Assembly: GCA_024232965.1 (NCBI GenBank)
Contig: JACKQF010000002.1
Span: 434,001 to 498,000 of the forward strand
Length of the DNA: 64,000 nt
Direction of reading: 5' to 3'
From: Verrucomicrobiaceae bacterium
GTDB lineage: Bacteria > Verrucomicrobiota > Verrucomicrobiia > Verrucomicrobiales > Verrucomicrobiaceae
Shown: in pieces, positions 49,465 through 59,639 of the stretch
Layout: each line of letters starts with the position of its first letter
How positions within the stretch are numbered: position 1 is the stretch's first letter
Position numbers and translations under genes: made by a program
The notes under the pieces: model-generated
What the model was told of the DNA's origin: nothing
Database searches by the model: none
What the model saw: only the letters and a program-made list of their open reading frames with translations

Positions 49465-52413
49465 ATGGTGCTGACCGTGCAATCTTTACGACGCCTACGC
49501 TTCGCCCTCTGGCTATCCATGCCAGCGGTGGGATTGCAGGCTCAGGTAACGTTCAATCGAGACGTCCGCCCGATCCTGTCCGACCACTGCTTTGCCTGCC
49601 ACGGTCCAGATGAGAAGGCACGTAAGGCGGACCTGCGTCTCGACATTCCGGGCGGGAATTTTGACGAACTCATCGCACGCATCACCTCACATGATGAAGA
49701 GGAGATCATGCCGCCACCGATGGAGCAAAAGAAGCTATCGTCCGCGCAGATCGCCACGCTCAAGACATGGATCGCTGCAGGTGCCCCATACCAAAGGCAT
49801 TGGGCATTTGAACTGCCACACGCTGAAGGCGGATCCATCGATGCGATTGTGGGCGCGCAATTGCAAGCTCGTGGTCTTTCCTTCGCGGCCCCAGCCGACC
49901 GTGCGACTTTGATCCGGCGAGTCTCCCTAGATCTCACCGGCCTGCCACCGGCAGCAGAGGATGTCGCGGCATTTGTGGCAGGTCACAGGACCTTTGAACA
50001 AGTGGTCGATCGCCTACTGTCATCGCCGCATTTTGGTGAGCATCTAGCGGTCGCCTGGCTGGACGCAGCACGCTATGCGGATACCAACGGATACTTCGGA
50101 GATAGGCCGCGACAGATGTGGCCTTGGCGAGACTGGGTCATTGATGCCTTCAATGCAAACATGCCCTTTGACCAGTTTACCATCGAGCAACTCGCGGGCG
50201 ATCTCCTGCCAAAACCAACTCGGGATCAGCTCGTCGCCACAGGGTTCTGCCGCAATAGCATGGCCAATGACGAAGGCGGGATTGATGATGAAGAATACCG
50301 AGTGGAATTCATCGTGGACCGGCTTGATGCGATCTCAAAGACGTGGCTAGGGCTGTCCATCGGTTGCGCACAGTGTCACGACCACAAGTTTGATCCAATC
50401 TCGCAGCGGGAGTTTTACCAGATCTTTGCCTTCTTCAACAACACCGCCGAAGTCGGCCACATCAAGTCCTCCGCTCTTCAACCAGCCATCAGCGTGCCAT
50501 CCCCTGCCCAGGAGGCAGAGGCCCTGAGGCTGAAGGCGCAGCGACTCGCCGCATCCGCAGAGTACAAAAAGCACGAACCAGAGGTGCAACGTCAACTGCC
50601 CCAGTGGTCGGACACCCTCGCCAAGGCGGCTGCACCCGAGGTTCCAAAAGGAATCGTTTTTGAAAACGGTCTCGATGGCAAGCTGCCAGCATCGCCTGGA
50701 TTCAAGGTGCGTGAAGTCGGCACTTCGATTCAGCGAGAGGAAGGTCTCGACGGAATGGCTGCAAAATTTGATGGTTCACAGCATGTCGAAATCGACGGCG
50801 AACTCGGGCTCCAGTCTGATCATCCCTGGACCATCGCCGTTTGGATGAAGGGTGAGGAGACGCTGAGTTGCGTGCTGTCAAAGGTGCAAGCAGACGAGGA
50901 AAAGCGCGGGATCGAAGTCATCTGGCTCAAGGGCGCACTGCAAATCAATCTGGTGCATCGCTGGGCGATTGACGCCATTGAGGTCGTAGCGACGGAACCT
51001 TTGGAGCGCAACGATTGGAACCTCGTGGTGCTAAGCTACGATGGCTCCCGCAAAGCCGCCGGACTTACCCTTAGCGCGAATGGCGTGCAGCTGCCGCTCA
51101 AGGTGAATCGCGACTCTTTAACAGGCAGCATCAGCAATGGTGAACCGCTGCGACTGGGTCGACGCGATGCAAATCTTGGCTTCTACGGCATGATCGATGA
51201 CCTGCGAGTCCTGGATCGTGTTGTCCCGATCCCAGAAGCAGCCGAATGGTTCGCCCAGCGCCGTTTGCACAGTATTGCACTAAAGCCACCGCAGTCGCGC
51301 ACCAGCCGAGAGAAGGATCTCCTGCTTGAGCACTTCATCAAACGCGCAGCCGAACCTGCGGCACGCGTTGCATTTGCGAAGCTGCGCACCGCCACCGCTG
51401 CGGAAACCGCCCAGCAACGGACCATCCCGACCACTCTGGTCATGCTAGAGAATGCCAAAGTGCGGCCGACTTACCTCTTGGAGCGCGGTCAGTGGAATGC
51501 GCCGGGGGAAAAGGTGGAGCCTGGCGTGCCTGCTGTTTTTCCGCAACTGCAAGGCAGCAGAGATCGGCTGGGGTTCGCACGGTGGCTGGTAACGCCCGAC
51601 AATCCGCTGACGGCACGGGTAGCAGCGAATCGACTCTGGCAGCAATGCTTTGGCGATGGCCTCGTGCGCACCCCCAATGATTTCGGATCCCAAGGCGAAC
51701 CGCCGACCTATCCGGACTTGCTGGATTGGCTGGCGCAGCGATTCGTGCGCACAGGCTGGGACGTCAAAGCGCTGCTACGCACCATCGTGCTGAGCCGGAC
51801 CTACCAGCAGAATTCACGATTCAATGAGAGCGATCCCGACAATCGCCTCCTTGCCCGTGGCCCTGCGTTTCGGCTAAATGCAGAGGCTTTACGCGATCAA
51901 GCTTTAGCGATCTCCGGATTGCTCTCCACACGCATTGGCGGGCCGAGCGCGATGCCTTGGCAGCCACCCGGTGTGTGGGAGGCCGTCTCCTACAATGCCG
52001 AGGAAAGCTACACACCCGACTTCGGTGAGGGGGCCTGGCGACGCACGCTATACTCCTACTGGAAGCGGCAGGCCCCACCGCCAGCGATCTTAACCTTCGA
52101 TGGACCGACACGTGAAAAGTGTCTGATCGCCCGCGCCCGCACCAACACACCGCTCCAGGCCTTGGTTATGCTGAACGATGAAAACTACACCGCCGCAGCC
52201 TCCGCACTGGGCGCACGCGCAGCAGCACTGCCGCTGGATGACTCAGCACGCGTGGCCTGGATGTTTCAGCAAACGACAGCGCGGCGGCCGCAGCCGGACG
52301 AGGTTGCCCTGCTCTTGGGTCTGGTGAAACGTCAGCAACAACGCGGCGGCGATGTCTGGCAGGTGGTCGCGCATACACTCTTCAACCTGGATGAGGTGAT
52401 CACAAAGCGATGA
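49465..52413 (+). CDS. Planctomycete-type cytochrome c / DUF1549 / DUF1553 protein with embedded LamG domain
   Basis: A 982-residue exported protein. After a short leader comes a single c-type heme site C42-F-A-C-H46 (PSCyt1). It is followed by DUF1549 (about 115-330, [14 protein letters not shown] and [12 protein letters not shown]) and a second CxxCH in [15 protein letters not shown] LamG/concanavalin-like insert lies at about 390-600 ([34 protein letters not shown]). DUF1553 makes up the C-terminus ([31 protein letters not shown]). Such proteins occur beside DUF1501 proteins in Planctomycetes and Verrucomicrobia and may couple polysaccharide binding to electron transfer. The stop overlaps the DUF1501 start (ATGA). 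Confidence 0.93.
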   Translation: MVLTVQSLRRLRFALWLSMPAVGLQAQVTFNRDVRPILSDHCFACHGPDEKARKADLRLDIPGGNFDELIARITSHDEEEIMPPPMEQKKLSSAQIATLKTWIAAGAPYQRHWAFELPHAEGGSIDAIVGAQLQARGLSFAAPADRATLIRRVSLDLTGLPPAAEDVAAFVAGHRTFEQVVDRLLSSPHFGEHLAVAWLDAARYADTNGYFGDRPRQMWPWRDWVIDAFNANMPFDQFTIEQLAGDLLPKPTRDQLVATGFCRNSMANDEGGIDDEEYRVEFIVDRLDAISKTWLGLSIGCAQCHDHKFDPISQREFYQIFAFFNNTAEVGHIKSSALQPAISVPSPAQEAEALRLKAQRLAASAEYKKHEPEVQRQLPQWSDTLAKAAAPEVPKGIVFENGLDGKLPASPGFKVREVGTSIQREEGLDGMAAKFDGSQHVEIDGELGLQSDHPWTIAVWMKGEETLSCVLSKVQADEEKRGIEVIWLKGALQINLVHRWAIDAIEVVATEPLERNDWNLVVLSYDGSRKAAGLTLSANGVQLPLKVNRDSLTGSISNGEPLRLGRRDANLGFYGMIDDLRVLDRVVPIPEAAEWFAQRRLHSIALKPPQSRTSREKDLLLEHFIKRAAEPAARVAFAKLRTATAAETAQQRTIPTTLVMLENAKVRPTYLLERGQWNAPGEKVEPGVPAVFPQLQGSRDRLGFARWLVTPDNPLTARVAANRLWQQCFGDGLVRTPNDFGSQGEPPTYPDLLDWLAQRFVRTGWDVKALLRTIVLSRTYQQNSRFNESDPDNRLLARGPAFRLNAEALRDQALAISGLLSTRIGGPSAMPWQPPGVWEAVSYNAEESYTPDFGEGAWRRTLYSYWKRQAPPPAILTFDGPTREKCLIARARTNTPLQALVMLNDENYTAAASALGARAAALPLDDSARVAWMFQQTTARRPQPDEVALLLGLVKRQQQRGGDVWQVVAHTLFNLDEVITKR

Positions 52414-53804
52414 ACACACGCCGTCAATTCATGAGCAACACCGGGCTAAGTCTCGGCAGCATGGCGCTGGCATCGCTCTCGGCGGACCAGACCCAGGCAG
52501 CGACACACTTTGCGCCCAAGGCAAAGCGGGTGATCTACCTCTTCATGCATGGTGGCCCTTCGCAGGTGGACCTCTTTGATTTCAAGCCAGGGTTGAAGAA
52601 GCTACACGGCCAGGAACTGCCGGCCTCCGTGCGTGGCACCCAGCGGCTCACCGGCATGACCAGCAATCAAAAGTCACTGCCCATCGCTGCATCTCTTTTC
52701 AACTTTGCGCAGCACGGGCAGAGTGGTGCTTGGATGAGCGAGCTGCTGCCGCACACCGCAAAGATGGCAGACGAACTCTGCATCCTGCGTGCCCTGACGA
52801 CGGAAGCGATCAATCACGACCCTGCGGTCACCTTCATGCAAACGGGCCATCAACAGCCCGGCCGCCCCAGCTTTGGCTCGTGGGCCAGCTACGGGCTCGG
52901 CTGCGAGAGCACCGATCTGCCCGCATTTGTGGTGATGGTGTCGCGCGGCAGCGCTGCGCGTGCGGCGGATCCATTGTATGCACGACTGTGGGGCTCGGGT
53001 TTTTTGCCATCCAATCATCAGGGCGTCGCCTTTCGTAGCAGCGGAGATCCCGTCCTCTATCTGTCAAATCCACCCGGTATCGATGCCGCCACACGTCGCG
53101 ATCAACTCGATGTCATCGCCGCATTGAACCGCAAGCAACTCGCCACGCAGCATGATCCCGAGATCGCGTCACGCATCGCTCAGTATGAAATGGCCTTCCG
53201 CATGCAGAGCAGCGTGCCGGACCTACTAGACCTCAAAGACGAATCCGACGAAACGCTCGACTCCTATGGGCCACAATCGCGCCAGCCGGGAAGCTTTGCC
53301 GCGAACTGCCTGCTGGCGCGACGACTGGCGGAACGCGGCGTCAGATTCATCCAGCTCTACCATCGCGGCTGGGACCAGCACTACAATCTCCCAAGCGACC
53401 TGCGGCTGCAATGTGGCGATGTCGATCAACCCGCCGCAGCACTGATTCGCGATCTCAAGCAGCGCGGCATGCTGGAGGATACCCTCATTGTCTGGGGTGG
53501 AGAATTTGGCCGCACGGTCTATTCGCAGGGTAAGCTGGAAGCCACCAATCACGGTCGCGATCATCATGGGCGCTGCTTCACCATGTGGCTGGCGGGGGGT
53601 GGCATCAAACCCGGCACCACCTACGGACAGACCGATGACTTCAGTTACAACGTCGCCAGCAATGCAGTGCAGGTTCATGACCTGAATGCGACCCTGCTCC
53701 ATCTTCTCGGCATGGACCACAAGCACCTCACTTTCCGATTCCAAGGCCGCGACTACCGCCTGACCGACGTCCACGGCGAGGTGATCCCGACCATTCTCGC
53801 ATGA
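52410..53804 (+). CDS. DUF1501 protein with Tat leader
   Basis: A 464-residue DUF1501 (sulfatase-fold-like) protein. The N-terminus carries a Tat-like leader ([20 protein letters not shown]). Conserved family segments are [20 protein letters not shown] at about 41-60, [16 protein letters not shown] at about 309-324, [15 protein letters not shown] and [19 protein letters not shown] (about 378-396). It is the standard partner of the preceding DUF1549/DUF1553 protein. The stop overlaps the next start (ATGA). Function is unproven. Confidence 0.93.
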   Translation: MNTRRQFMSNTGLSLGSMALASLSADQTQAATHFAPKAKRVIYLFMHGGPSQVDLFDFKPGLKKLHGQELPASVRGTQRLTGMTSNQKSLPIAASLFNFAQHGQSGAWMSELLPHTAKMADELCILRALTTEAINHDPAVTFMQTGHQQPGRPSFGSWASYGLGCESTDLPAFVVMVSRGSAARAADPLYARLWGSGFLPSNHQGVAFRSSGDPVLYLSNPPGIDAATRRDQLDVIAALNRKQLATQHDPEIASRIAQYEMAFRMQSSVPDLLDLKDESDETLDSYGPQSRQPGSFAANCLLARRLAERGVRFIQLYHRGWDQHYNLPSDLRLQCGDVDQPAAALIRDLKQRGMLEDTLIVWGGEFGRTVYSQGKLEATNHGRDHHGRCFTMWLAGGGIKPGTTYGQTDDFSYNVASNAVQVHDLNATLLHLLGMDHKHLTFRFQGRDYRLTDVHGEVIPTILA

Positions 53805-54733
53805 ACAACCCATTCCTCATCTTCGCCGCAGTCCTTGCACTTGGCGCAGCCCACACCTTTGCGCAAGCCAGCAAGGCGACGCAATCCATGCATCAGGAAG
53901 GTAAGATCCGCTTATTCTACTACACGACCGGGCAACAGGCGGTTGATCCGCTGGACGCGAATCAAAACCAGATCCCGGATCAGGTGGAGGATGTGCTGCT
54001 GCAAACTCAGGCAGCGCAAACGCTCTGGATCGATGTGCTAGGCTTTCCCGATCCTTTCCAAACGGAACGCTTTCATTCGGCCAGCTTTTTGGACATTCAC
54101 TTCCGTCACAAGGATGTTCTCAAAGCCAATGGAGTGACCTATGACGAGCTTCAACACTTCAATAAACCTGGCGACCCCAAAGACACCGTGAGCATCTGCT
54201 TCAATGTAGCGACGTCCGTCAAAGCACCGGCAAACCTCACGCCCGCGCACGAGTTTTTTCATCTGGTCCAAAACAGCACGACTTACTTCAAGAATCGTTG
54301 GTTTACCGAAGGCACTGCCCGCTGGTCGGAACGCGGGCTCGGCACAGGAGCGCTTGGCCCCGCCAAAGTGCTCTCCGCCTGGCCACTTCCAGAATCCGAA
54401 CGTGCTGCTCTTTTTCAGCGTACCTACGACGCCTCCGAACACTTCTGGAATCCGCTCGCGAAAGCACATGGGACCAACGACTCCCTCCCGCCCGGTTCAG
54501 CGCTGGAACGATTGCAGGCGATGCGTTACACGGACGGTTCTCCTGTTCTGAAGGATCTGCAATTGACTGGCTGGCGGCTGATTCGCAATGTCATCACCGA
54601 GCTCGCGCAAGGGGACGACGAGGCATTCAAAGAGCTCGGCTATGATCGCTGGTCTGAGGACAATCAGAAGTCGCCGCAGAACGACGCCTTCATCATGAAA
54701 GCCATTGAGCGCGCGATGGCCAAGATGCCTTGA
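53801..54733 (+). CDS. Secreted HExxH metalloprotease-like protein
   Basis: A 310-residue protein with a signal peptide ([20 protein letters not shown]). A zinc-protease motif H150-E-F-F-H154 is followed by a likely third ligand, Glu170, in [13 protein letters not shown], a gluzincin-like arrangement. Residues 51-61 ([11 protein letters not shown]) resemble a Dx[DN]xDG-like calcium-binding loop. This looks like a secreted peptidase related to the loosely grouped 'DUF6055 / gluzincin' proteins. It overlaps the DUF1501 gene by four bases and ends the rightward cluster. I do not know its substrate. Confidence 0.78.
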   Translation: MNNPFLIFAAVLALGAAHTFAQASKATQSMHQEGKIRLFYYTTGQQAVDPLDANQNQIPDQVEDVLLQTQAAQTLWIDVLGFPDPFQTERFHSASFLDIHFRHKDVLKANGVTYDELQHFNKPGDPKDTVSICFNVATSVKAPANLTPAHEFFHLVQNSTTYFKNRWFTEGTARWSERGLGTGALGPAKVLSAWPLPESERAALFQRTYDASEHFWNPLAKAHGTNDSLPPGSALERLQAMRYTDGSPVLKDLQLTGWRLIRNVITELAQGDDEAFKELGYDRWSEDNQKSPQNDAFIMKAIERAMAKMP

Positions 54734-57346
54734 TCACTTCATCTGCACCCAGACAGGTGATGACCAAGCCATGTTGCCGTCGGTCTGCTCCACGCGCAGG
54801 TAGTAGCGGCTTTCTCCCTTGAGCGGTTCTTCGTCGGTAAAGGTCTGAGCAAAGGTCTTGGCCTTGGGCTCCCACTGCTGGTAGTTCTTCTCATTCCGAA
54901 CGAGGGTGACGCGCTTGATATCCGCAGTCCCATCCACGCTGAACTTGATGACAGGCTTGCCGCTGAGCTCAATCTCCGTGCCCATTAGGTGGTCGTTGCA
55001 GGTGAACTCGACGAAGATCTTGTCCGTGGCAGCAATCGTGCGACGGGCGTTGAGCCCTTCGATGATGCCTTCGCGCGTAAAGTCTTTCACATAGACGCCG
55101 CCGTAGCTGGTGTGGGTGGAGATGTGATCGCTATTTGCCCACACGCCGAGTTTGTGACCAATCTCCAGCGCGTGCTGATACAGGCCGTTGTTCTTCTCTG
55201 TGAAGCTGCGGATGGGCTGCCCCACAACCGGAGTGCCGACCACGGTGGACGCATGGTTGTAGGGTTGGCCTTCACGCATTCCGACGGTGGGTTGCGGTGC
55301 ATTGAGTCCCTCGTAACTGACGCGTGCGCCTTGGTAGATTTCGATGACGTTTTCAACGCGGTGGTCAATCGGTGGGATTTGATCCCAATCAGTGCCCATG
55401 CCTGTAGCCCCGGTGTGACTGATCGCCGTGACTGGCTTTCCATAGCGAGTCAGCACATCCCACAGCTCCGTCGGGTGCAGTTCGGGATCTCCCTCTTCCT
55501 TCACGGGAAAGATCTTTTGCCAAGGGCTAGCGAGGTAATTCTTGCGCTGGATATAGACGATGGGGCCACCGCGCTGAGCAAAGACCACGTTGCGGTGACC
55601 AAAGGGCCACTTCTGTTCACGCTCATACGCATACATGCTGGTGAAGAATCCAGGGGCGTAAAAAATATCCACCATCTTCTGATTCAACCACCACTCATAG
55701 GGGTGATAGATCTTGGCAATGTCGGTGTGATCGCTGGTGCCTAGCGTATCGAGCTTGCCCATGTCCCAGGCGTATCGGAATTGCTCCAGGACACAACCAT
55801 CATTGGCCGTGACGCAGTTGGAGATGTCCGTGTGTCGGTGGTAGTCCCCCCAATACAATTTATACGTGACGCCATCGTGCGTCATCGTGTGGAGGTCATC
55901 GCGGGCGCGCTCGGGCGTGGTGGCATTGATGTAAGCGGGCAAAGGTTCGCGCGCAGCGACCACGGGCGCGGTCACCAAAGGCAGATCCAGCTCCGTGGCT
56001 ACCTTGGCAAGCTGGATGCCCGTTGTCAGCTGCAGCTTGGACGTGCGCAGATCGCTCGGCCAGGCGATCCAGAGATTGCCATCTGCACCCAAAGCATGGG
56101 TTGTTTGACGATCCTGGGTATAGACGCTGTCTGGCAGTGCGATGGGTTTTGTCCACTGCTTCGTAGCGAGATCATAGCGGAGCAGCGCGACACGCCAGCA
56201 GTAGTTCTTAAAGTAGCGTACCGTCATCCACGGACGCCCCTTGGCATCGAGCATCAAGTGCGGAAGATTCAGAGCACCGATCTGATTCGGAGCAGGTTTG
56301 CCTTTGGCCTTCAGCGCAGCGGCCTGTGCCTTTGCGCGTTCAGCAGCCTTGGCTTTGGCCTTCGGGTTGTTGCCGCGTGGAGCAGCAGCGGCAGGTGCCT
56401 TCGGGCCGGGCAGCTCGGAGAACAGAGCGTCTGGGCCTGGCTGTTCCTCCACTTTGCCGCTCTCCAAATCCCAATAAGCAACCACCAAATCCTTGCGGCC
56501 ATTGAGCCCCTGGAATCCACCGTGTGCCCGCATGTCCAGCCCCCACTGCTCATTGCCACGCTCGCAGGCCAACCAGATGCCCTTGCCGTCCTGTGCCGTT
56601 ACGGCGCTCACGCGACCCTCATAACGACTCGTCGCGATCAGCGTCTTTGTCTCTCCCACAGCCAGCGCCGCATTGATATGGGTCGCGTAGATGTTGAACT
56701 CATTGCCGCGCGACGAATCATAGCAGATCCATGCCCCGTCTTTGCCATCAAAGGCCACGCAAGGTTCCCAGTCGCCGCCTGCATCTTTTGTCACCTGCAC
56801 CTCTGCGGACCAGGCCTGTTTTTTCACCTCATAGACCCGGCAAAAGATATCCGCCAAACCGCCACGCATCGCCTGCCAAACCACCCAGACATTTCCAGCA
56901 GCGTCTGTGGTCGCTTTCGCAAACGCATTGCCGCCGTTTGACGAACTCGCCAGCGTCGTGACACCCCCTTCCAGCTTACCGTCTTTCACAACCGCGCTCT
57001 TCAACTCCATCAAATCCTTGTCGTTCACCTGCGACCACACCACATGCATCACGCCACCGCCATCGGTCGCCAACGCTGGCTGATGAATGATCCCCGGCTG
57101 CCCGATCGTCAGCACGTCGGTCAAAACCCCACCGTTCAGCTTTGCCAAATGCAGCGAATCCTGCGCCGAGTCCCATTGCACAAACGCCACATGCGGCACC
57201 CCGCCGGCATCGACCGCCATCGCAGGATAATCAGACTGAAGCCCCCCCACACGCAGCGCCTGCATGTCAGGCACAAGGTTCTGCGAAAAGGCAGTGACTG
57301 CGGTGGTGAGAAGAACGAAGAGAAAAGGGACGCTGCGCATCGGCAT
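54734..57346 (-). CDS. Large secreted DUF3604 / PHP-domain protein
   Basis: A 870-residue protein with a signal peptide (MPMRSVPFLFVLLTTAVTAF). The N-terminal half (about 25-400) is a beta-propeller-like array with repeated xDGxGxxxxVW motifs (VVWSQVNDK, VWVVWQAMRGG, ICYDSS). An Ala/Lys-rich linker (about 330-365) connects to the C-terminal DUF3604 domain of the PHP type. That domain has a GDYHRHTDIS motif, TSDHTDIAK and SHTGATGMGTDWDQ, which look like metal ligands. It is probably an extracellular phosphoesterase or other metal-dependent hydrolase. Its stop abuts the metalloprotease-like gene on the opposite strand, and its start lies just downstream of the vWA operon. Confidence 0.85.
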   Translation of the reverse strand: MPMRSVPFLFVLLTTAVTAFSQNLVPDMQALRVGGLQSDYPAMAVDAGGVPHVAFVQWDSAQDSLHLAKLNGGVLTDVLTIGQPGIIHQPALATDGGGVMHVVWSQVNDKDLMELKSAVVKDGKLEGGVTTLASSSNGGNAFAKATTDAAGNVWVVWQAMRGGLADIFCRVYEVKKQAWSAEVQVTKDAGGDWEPCVAFDGKDGAWICYDSSRGNEFNIYATHINAALAVGETKTLIATSRYEGRVSAVTAQDGKGIWLACERGNEQWGLDMRAHGGFQGLNGRKDLVVAYWDLESGKVEEQPGPDALFSELPGPKAPAAAAPRGNNPKAKAKAAERAKAQAAALKAKGKPAPNQIGALNLPHLMLDAKGRPWMTVRYFKNYCWRVALLRYDLATKQWTKPIALPDSVYTQDRQTTHALGADGNLWIAWPSDLRTSKLQLTTGIQLAKVATELDLPLVTAPVVAAREPLPAYINATTPERARDDLHTMTHDGVTYKLYWGDYHRHTDISNCVTANDGCVLEQFRYAWDMGKLDTLGTSDHTDIAKIYHPYEWWLNQKMVDIFYAPGFFTSMYAYEREQKWPFGHRNVVFAQRGGPIVYIQRKNYLASPWQKIFPVKEEGDPELHPTELWDVLTRYGKPVTAISHTGATGMGTDWDQIPPIDHRVENVIEIYQGARVSYEGLNAPQPTVGMREGQPYNHASTVVGTPVVGQPIRSFTEKNNGLYQHALEIGHKLGVWANSDHISTHTSYGGVYVKDFTREGIIEGLNARRTIAATDKIFVEFTCNDHLMGTEIELSGKPVIKFSVDGTADIKRVTLVRNEKNYQQWEPKAKTFAQTFTDEEPLKGESRYYLRVEQTDGNMAWSSPVWVQMK

Positions 57347-57390
57347 AAAACAGCGAAATTCAAGATTCCTTTCGACAGGATTTCCCCCCG

Positions 57391-59595
57391 TCAAAACACC
57401 CCAGCCATCTTCCGCCCCACCCAGAACACACCCATCATCAGCACCAGAATGCCAGCCCAGAGCGGATGGGACCAGAGTTGCAGGCGACGTTCGATGAGAT
57501 CGGGCTCGGGGAGTTTGGCGATGGCTTGGAAGATTTGCTGGGGATCAAGGGTCTCCAGGACTTGGCCCTTGGTAAGTTGCGCGATCTCGCGCAAGACTTC
57601 GGGGCGGGCGGGTTGGCCACGACGTTCTTTGGTGGTGCCTTGCACGGAGATCGTGGTTTCCAATGCGGTGCCTGCCTCGGCGCACGTCAGGCGCACACGG
57701 TAATCGCCGGGCTCTTGCGGGGTGAAGGTCCCGTTGAAAAGGCCCCAGGCTTCTTCACCTGCGGGCATGAGGCGGACGCTGGCGGTTTTCCCTGAGGGCG
57801 AGACGAGTTGGGCAATCACCGCGCCATCCCGCAGCGGTTCTCCAGAGAGGCTCATGACGTTGGCGTTGAGTGTCAAGGTGCCGCCCGTGCGGGGGCGATC
57901 CGGCGCGTAGAAAAGGCGCATCTTATCCCCCTGCGCCATGTTGCGCTGATAGGCCATCCAGCGGGCGACCTGTCCCCAGAAGCGGTAGTGGTATTTGTCC
58001 TCCACACCACGGCGCCAGCGCCAGGCGCCATCCGCGCCCATGTAGAGAATCTTCCCTGCACCGAAGGTCTTCGTGACGATGAGGGGCACGCGACCAAACC
58101 GATTCGTCTCCGTGCCGTGGGTGGCCAGAACCTCCGTGCCTGCTTTGGCGCGCAGCGCTGGCGCATACCATTGGAAGCCCGGCAGCGTGGACCAAACACG
58201 AGCACTGGCCTCATCGGTATCCTCTAGCTTTGTCAGCAGTGACCGCGTCCCTGCCTCGGTCAGCACAAAACGCCCTGGCTGCACGGTGCCCCATCCTCGC
58301 GGTTGCGCCTCATCGACCACGACCGGTAGCAACTCGCTCAGTGGCGTTTGCAGCAGGCTCATCTGAAATCCACGCAGCCCAGGGAGAAAAACCAAACCGC
58401 TCGCCTGATCGCGCACGAGCTTTTGGATGGCGTTGCATTGCTCCAGCGTTAATTGATTTTTTTCCACCCCGACATCGCCGAGAAAGATGACGTCGTAGCG
58501 CGTCAGGTCTTCGTCTTTCGGAAAGGCCGGCAGGTAACCGCGACCAGCGCCCGGTTTCCCTAGATCGGGGTGGAAGACGATGGTGTTGACCTCGACACCA
58601 GGATCACGCTCCAGCGCATTGCGCAGGTAGCGATATTCCCAGCGTGGGTAGCTCTCCACCACCAGCACGCGCAGTTGTTCTTTGCGAATGTCCAGCGGTG
58701 CCTCGATGCGGTTGTTGTCGCTATTACGTTCGCCACCTGTCGTGGGCACGGTCAATGTCAACCGCACCTGCCCTGGTTCAACGGGCTTCCAGACGATGAC
58801 GTCTTGCAGCCGACTCATCGCAGGCAGCGTCGCCTCCTGGGTGATGATCTCTCCCGTGGAAGTCTCCATCTTCAGCGTCACGACTTCATCGCGCGGCAGG
58901 AAGCTATCGATGGCAAAGGGCACCCGCAGGGGCTTACCCGCCACAGCAAAGGTCGGCACGTCAAAGCTGACCAGCTCCACATCCGGAAGACGTGTCTCGG
59001 ATCCGGTCGGCACCGCAAAAACCGGCACGCCCTTCATGCGCAGTCGGGTCGCTGCCAACGCGGGTGAATCGCCAGTATTGCGATCCCCATCGCTCAACAA
59101 GACCACCGCCGATAGCCGAGGCTGATTCTGGATCAGGTCCAGCAGCGCGGCATTGATATCGGTACCTTCTTCCGGCGGTTGATCTGCGGACGAAAAGGGC
59201 TCAATCACCACATCCATGCGTTTTTGCAGAGGCTGCCACAGCTCAGGTTTAACGAGTGGCTGCACAGCCTCTTTGCGCGAACGCGCTGCGGCATTTGGCA
59301 CGGTGGCATCGACCACATCCCTTGTATCCATGCTGCGAGAGACATCATGCAGCACGGCTAGGACGGGCTTGCTATCGGGCTTAAAGGTCTCTTTCCACTC
59401 CGGCTGATTCAGTGTGATGGCGATGCCTGCACAAATCAGCACGCGCAAAAGCTCCAGCCATCCGATCGCAGCCCGATACGCGCTGCGCTGCCAACCGATG
59501 AATGCCAGCACCGCCACAAACAGTACGAACACCACCGACGCCGTCAGTGAAAACGGTGTGTGGGTGAAAACGAGTGTTTGCTCAGCAGGAGTCAT
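57391..59595 (-). CDS. Membrane vWA-domain protein with glutamine-amidotransferase-like region
   Basis: A 734-residue protein with two N-terminal transmembrane helices (about 17-35 and 45-62) and one at the C-terminus (LWAGILVLMMGVFWVG). The vWA domain starts at about 77 with a MIDAS-type D84-V-S-R-S88 and VVLLSDGDRNTGD. A segment with LRVLVVESYPRWEYRYL (about 305-321) resembles the glutamine-amidotransferase-like fold found in Planctomycete vWA proteins. It belongs to the Bat-like operon, probably acting with the MoxR ATPase and DUF58 protein in assembly or turnover of envelope complexes. The next upstream gene ends 44 bases away. Confidence 0.85.
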   Translation of the reverse strand: MTPAEQTLVFTHTPFSLTASVVFVLFVAVLAFIGWQRSAYRAAIGWLELLRVLICAGIAITLNQPEWKETFKPDSKPVLAVLHDVSRSMDTRDVVDATVPNAAARSRKEAVQPLVKPELWQPLQKRMDVVIEPFSSADQPPEEGTDINAALLDLIQNQPRLSAVVLLSDGDRNTGDSPALAATRLRMKGVPVFAVPTGSETRLPDVELVSFDVPTFAVAGKPLRVPFAIDSFLPRDEVVTLKMETSTGEIITQEATLPAMSRLQDVIVWKPVEPGQVRLTLTVPTTGGERNSDNNRIEAPLDIRKEQLRVLVVESYPRWEYRYLRNALERDPGVEVNTIVFHPDLGKPGAGRGYLPAFPKDEDLTRYDVIFLGDVGVEKNQLTLEQCNAIQKLVRDQASGLVFLPGLRGFQMSLLQTPLSELLPVVVDEAQPRGWGTVQPGRFVLTEAGTRSLLTKLEDTDEASARVWSTLPGFQWYAPALRAKAGTEVLATHGTETNRFGRVPLIVTKTFGAGKILYMGADGAWRWRRGVEDKYHYRFWGQVARWMAYQRNMAQGDKMRLFYAPDRPRTGGTLTLNANVMSLSGEPLRDGAVIAQLVSPSGKTASVRLMPAGEEAWGLFNGTFTPQEPGDYRVRLTCAEAGTALETTISVQGTTKERRGQPARPEVLREIAQLTKGQVLETLDPQQIFQAIAKLPEPDLIERRLQLWSHPLWAGILVLMMGVFWVGRKMAGVF

Positions 59596-59639
59596 TTCAG
59601 GAATCGGCTATCGGTAAGAGGTATGATCGTTCGAGTGGT

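Noticed and set aside
54989..56941. Long open frames on the plus strand opposite the DUF3604 gene
   Set aside because: They are antisense shadows caused by high G+C third-position bias; the minus-strand product has clear domains.
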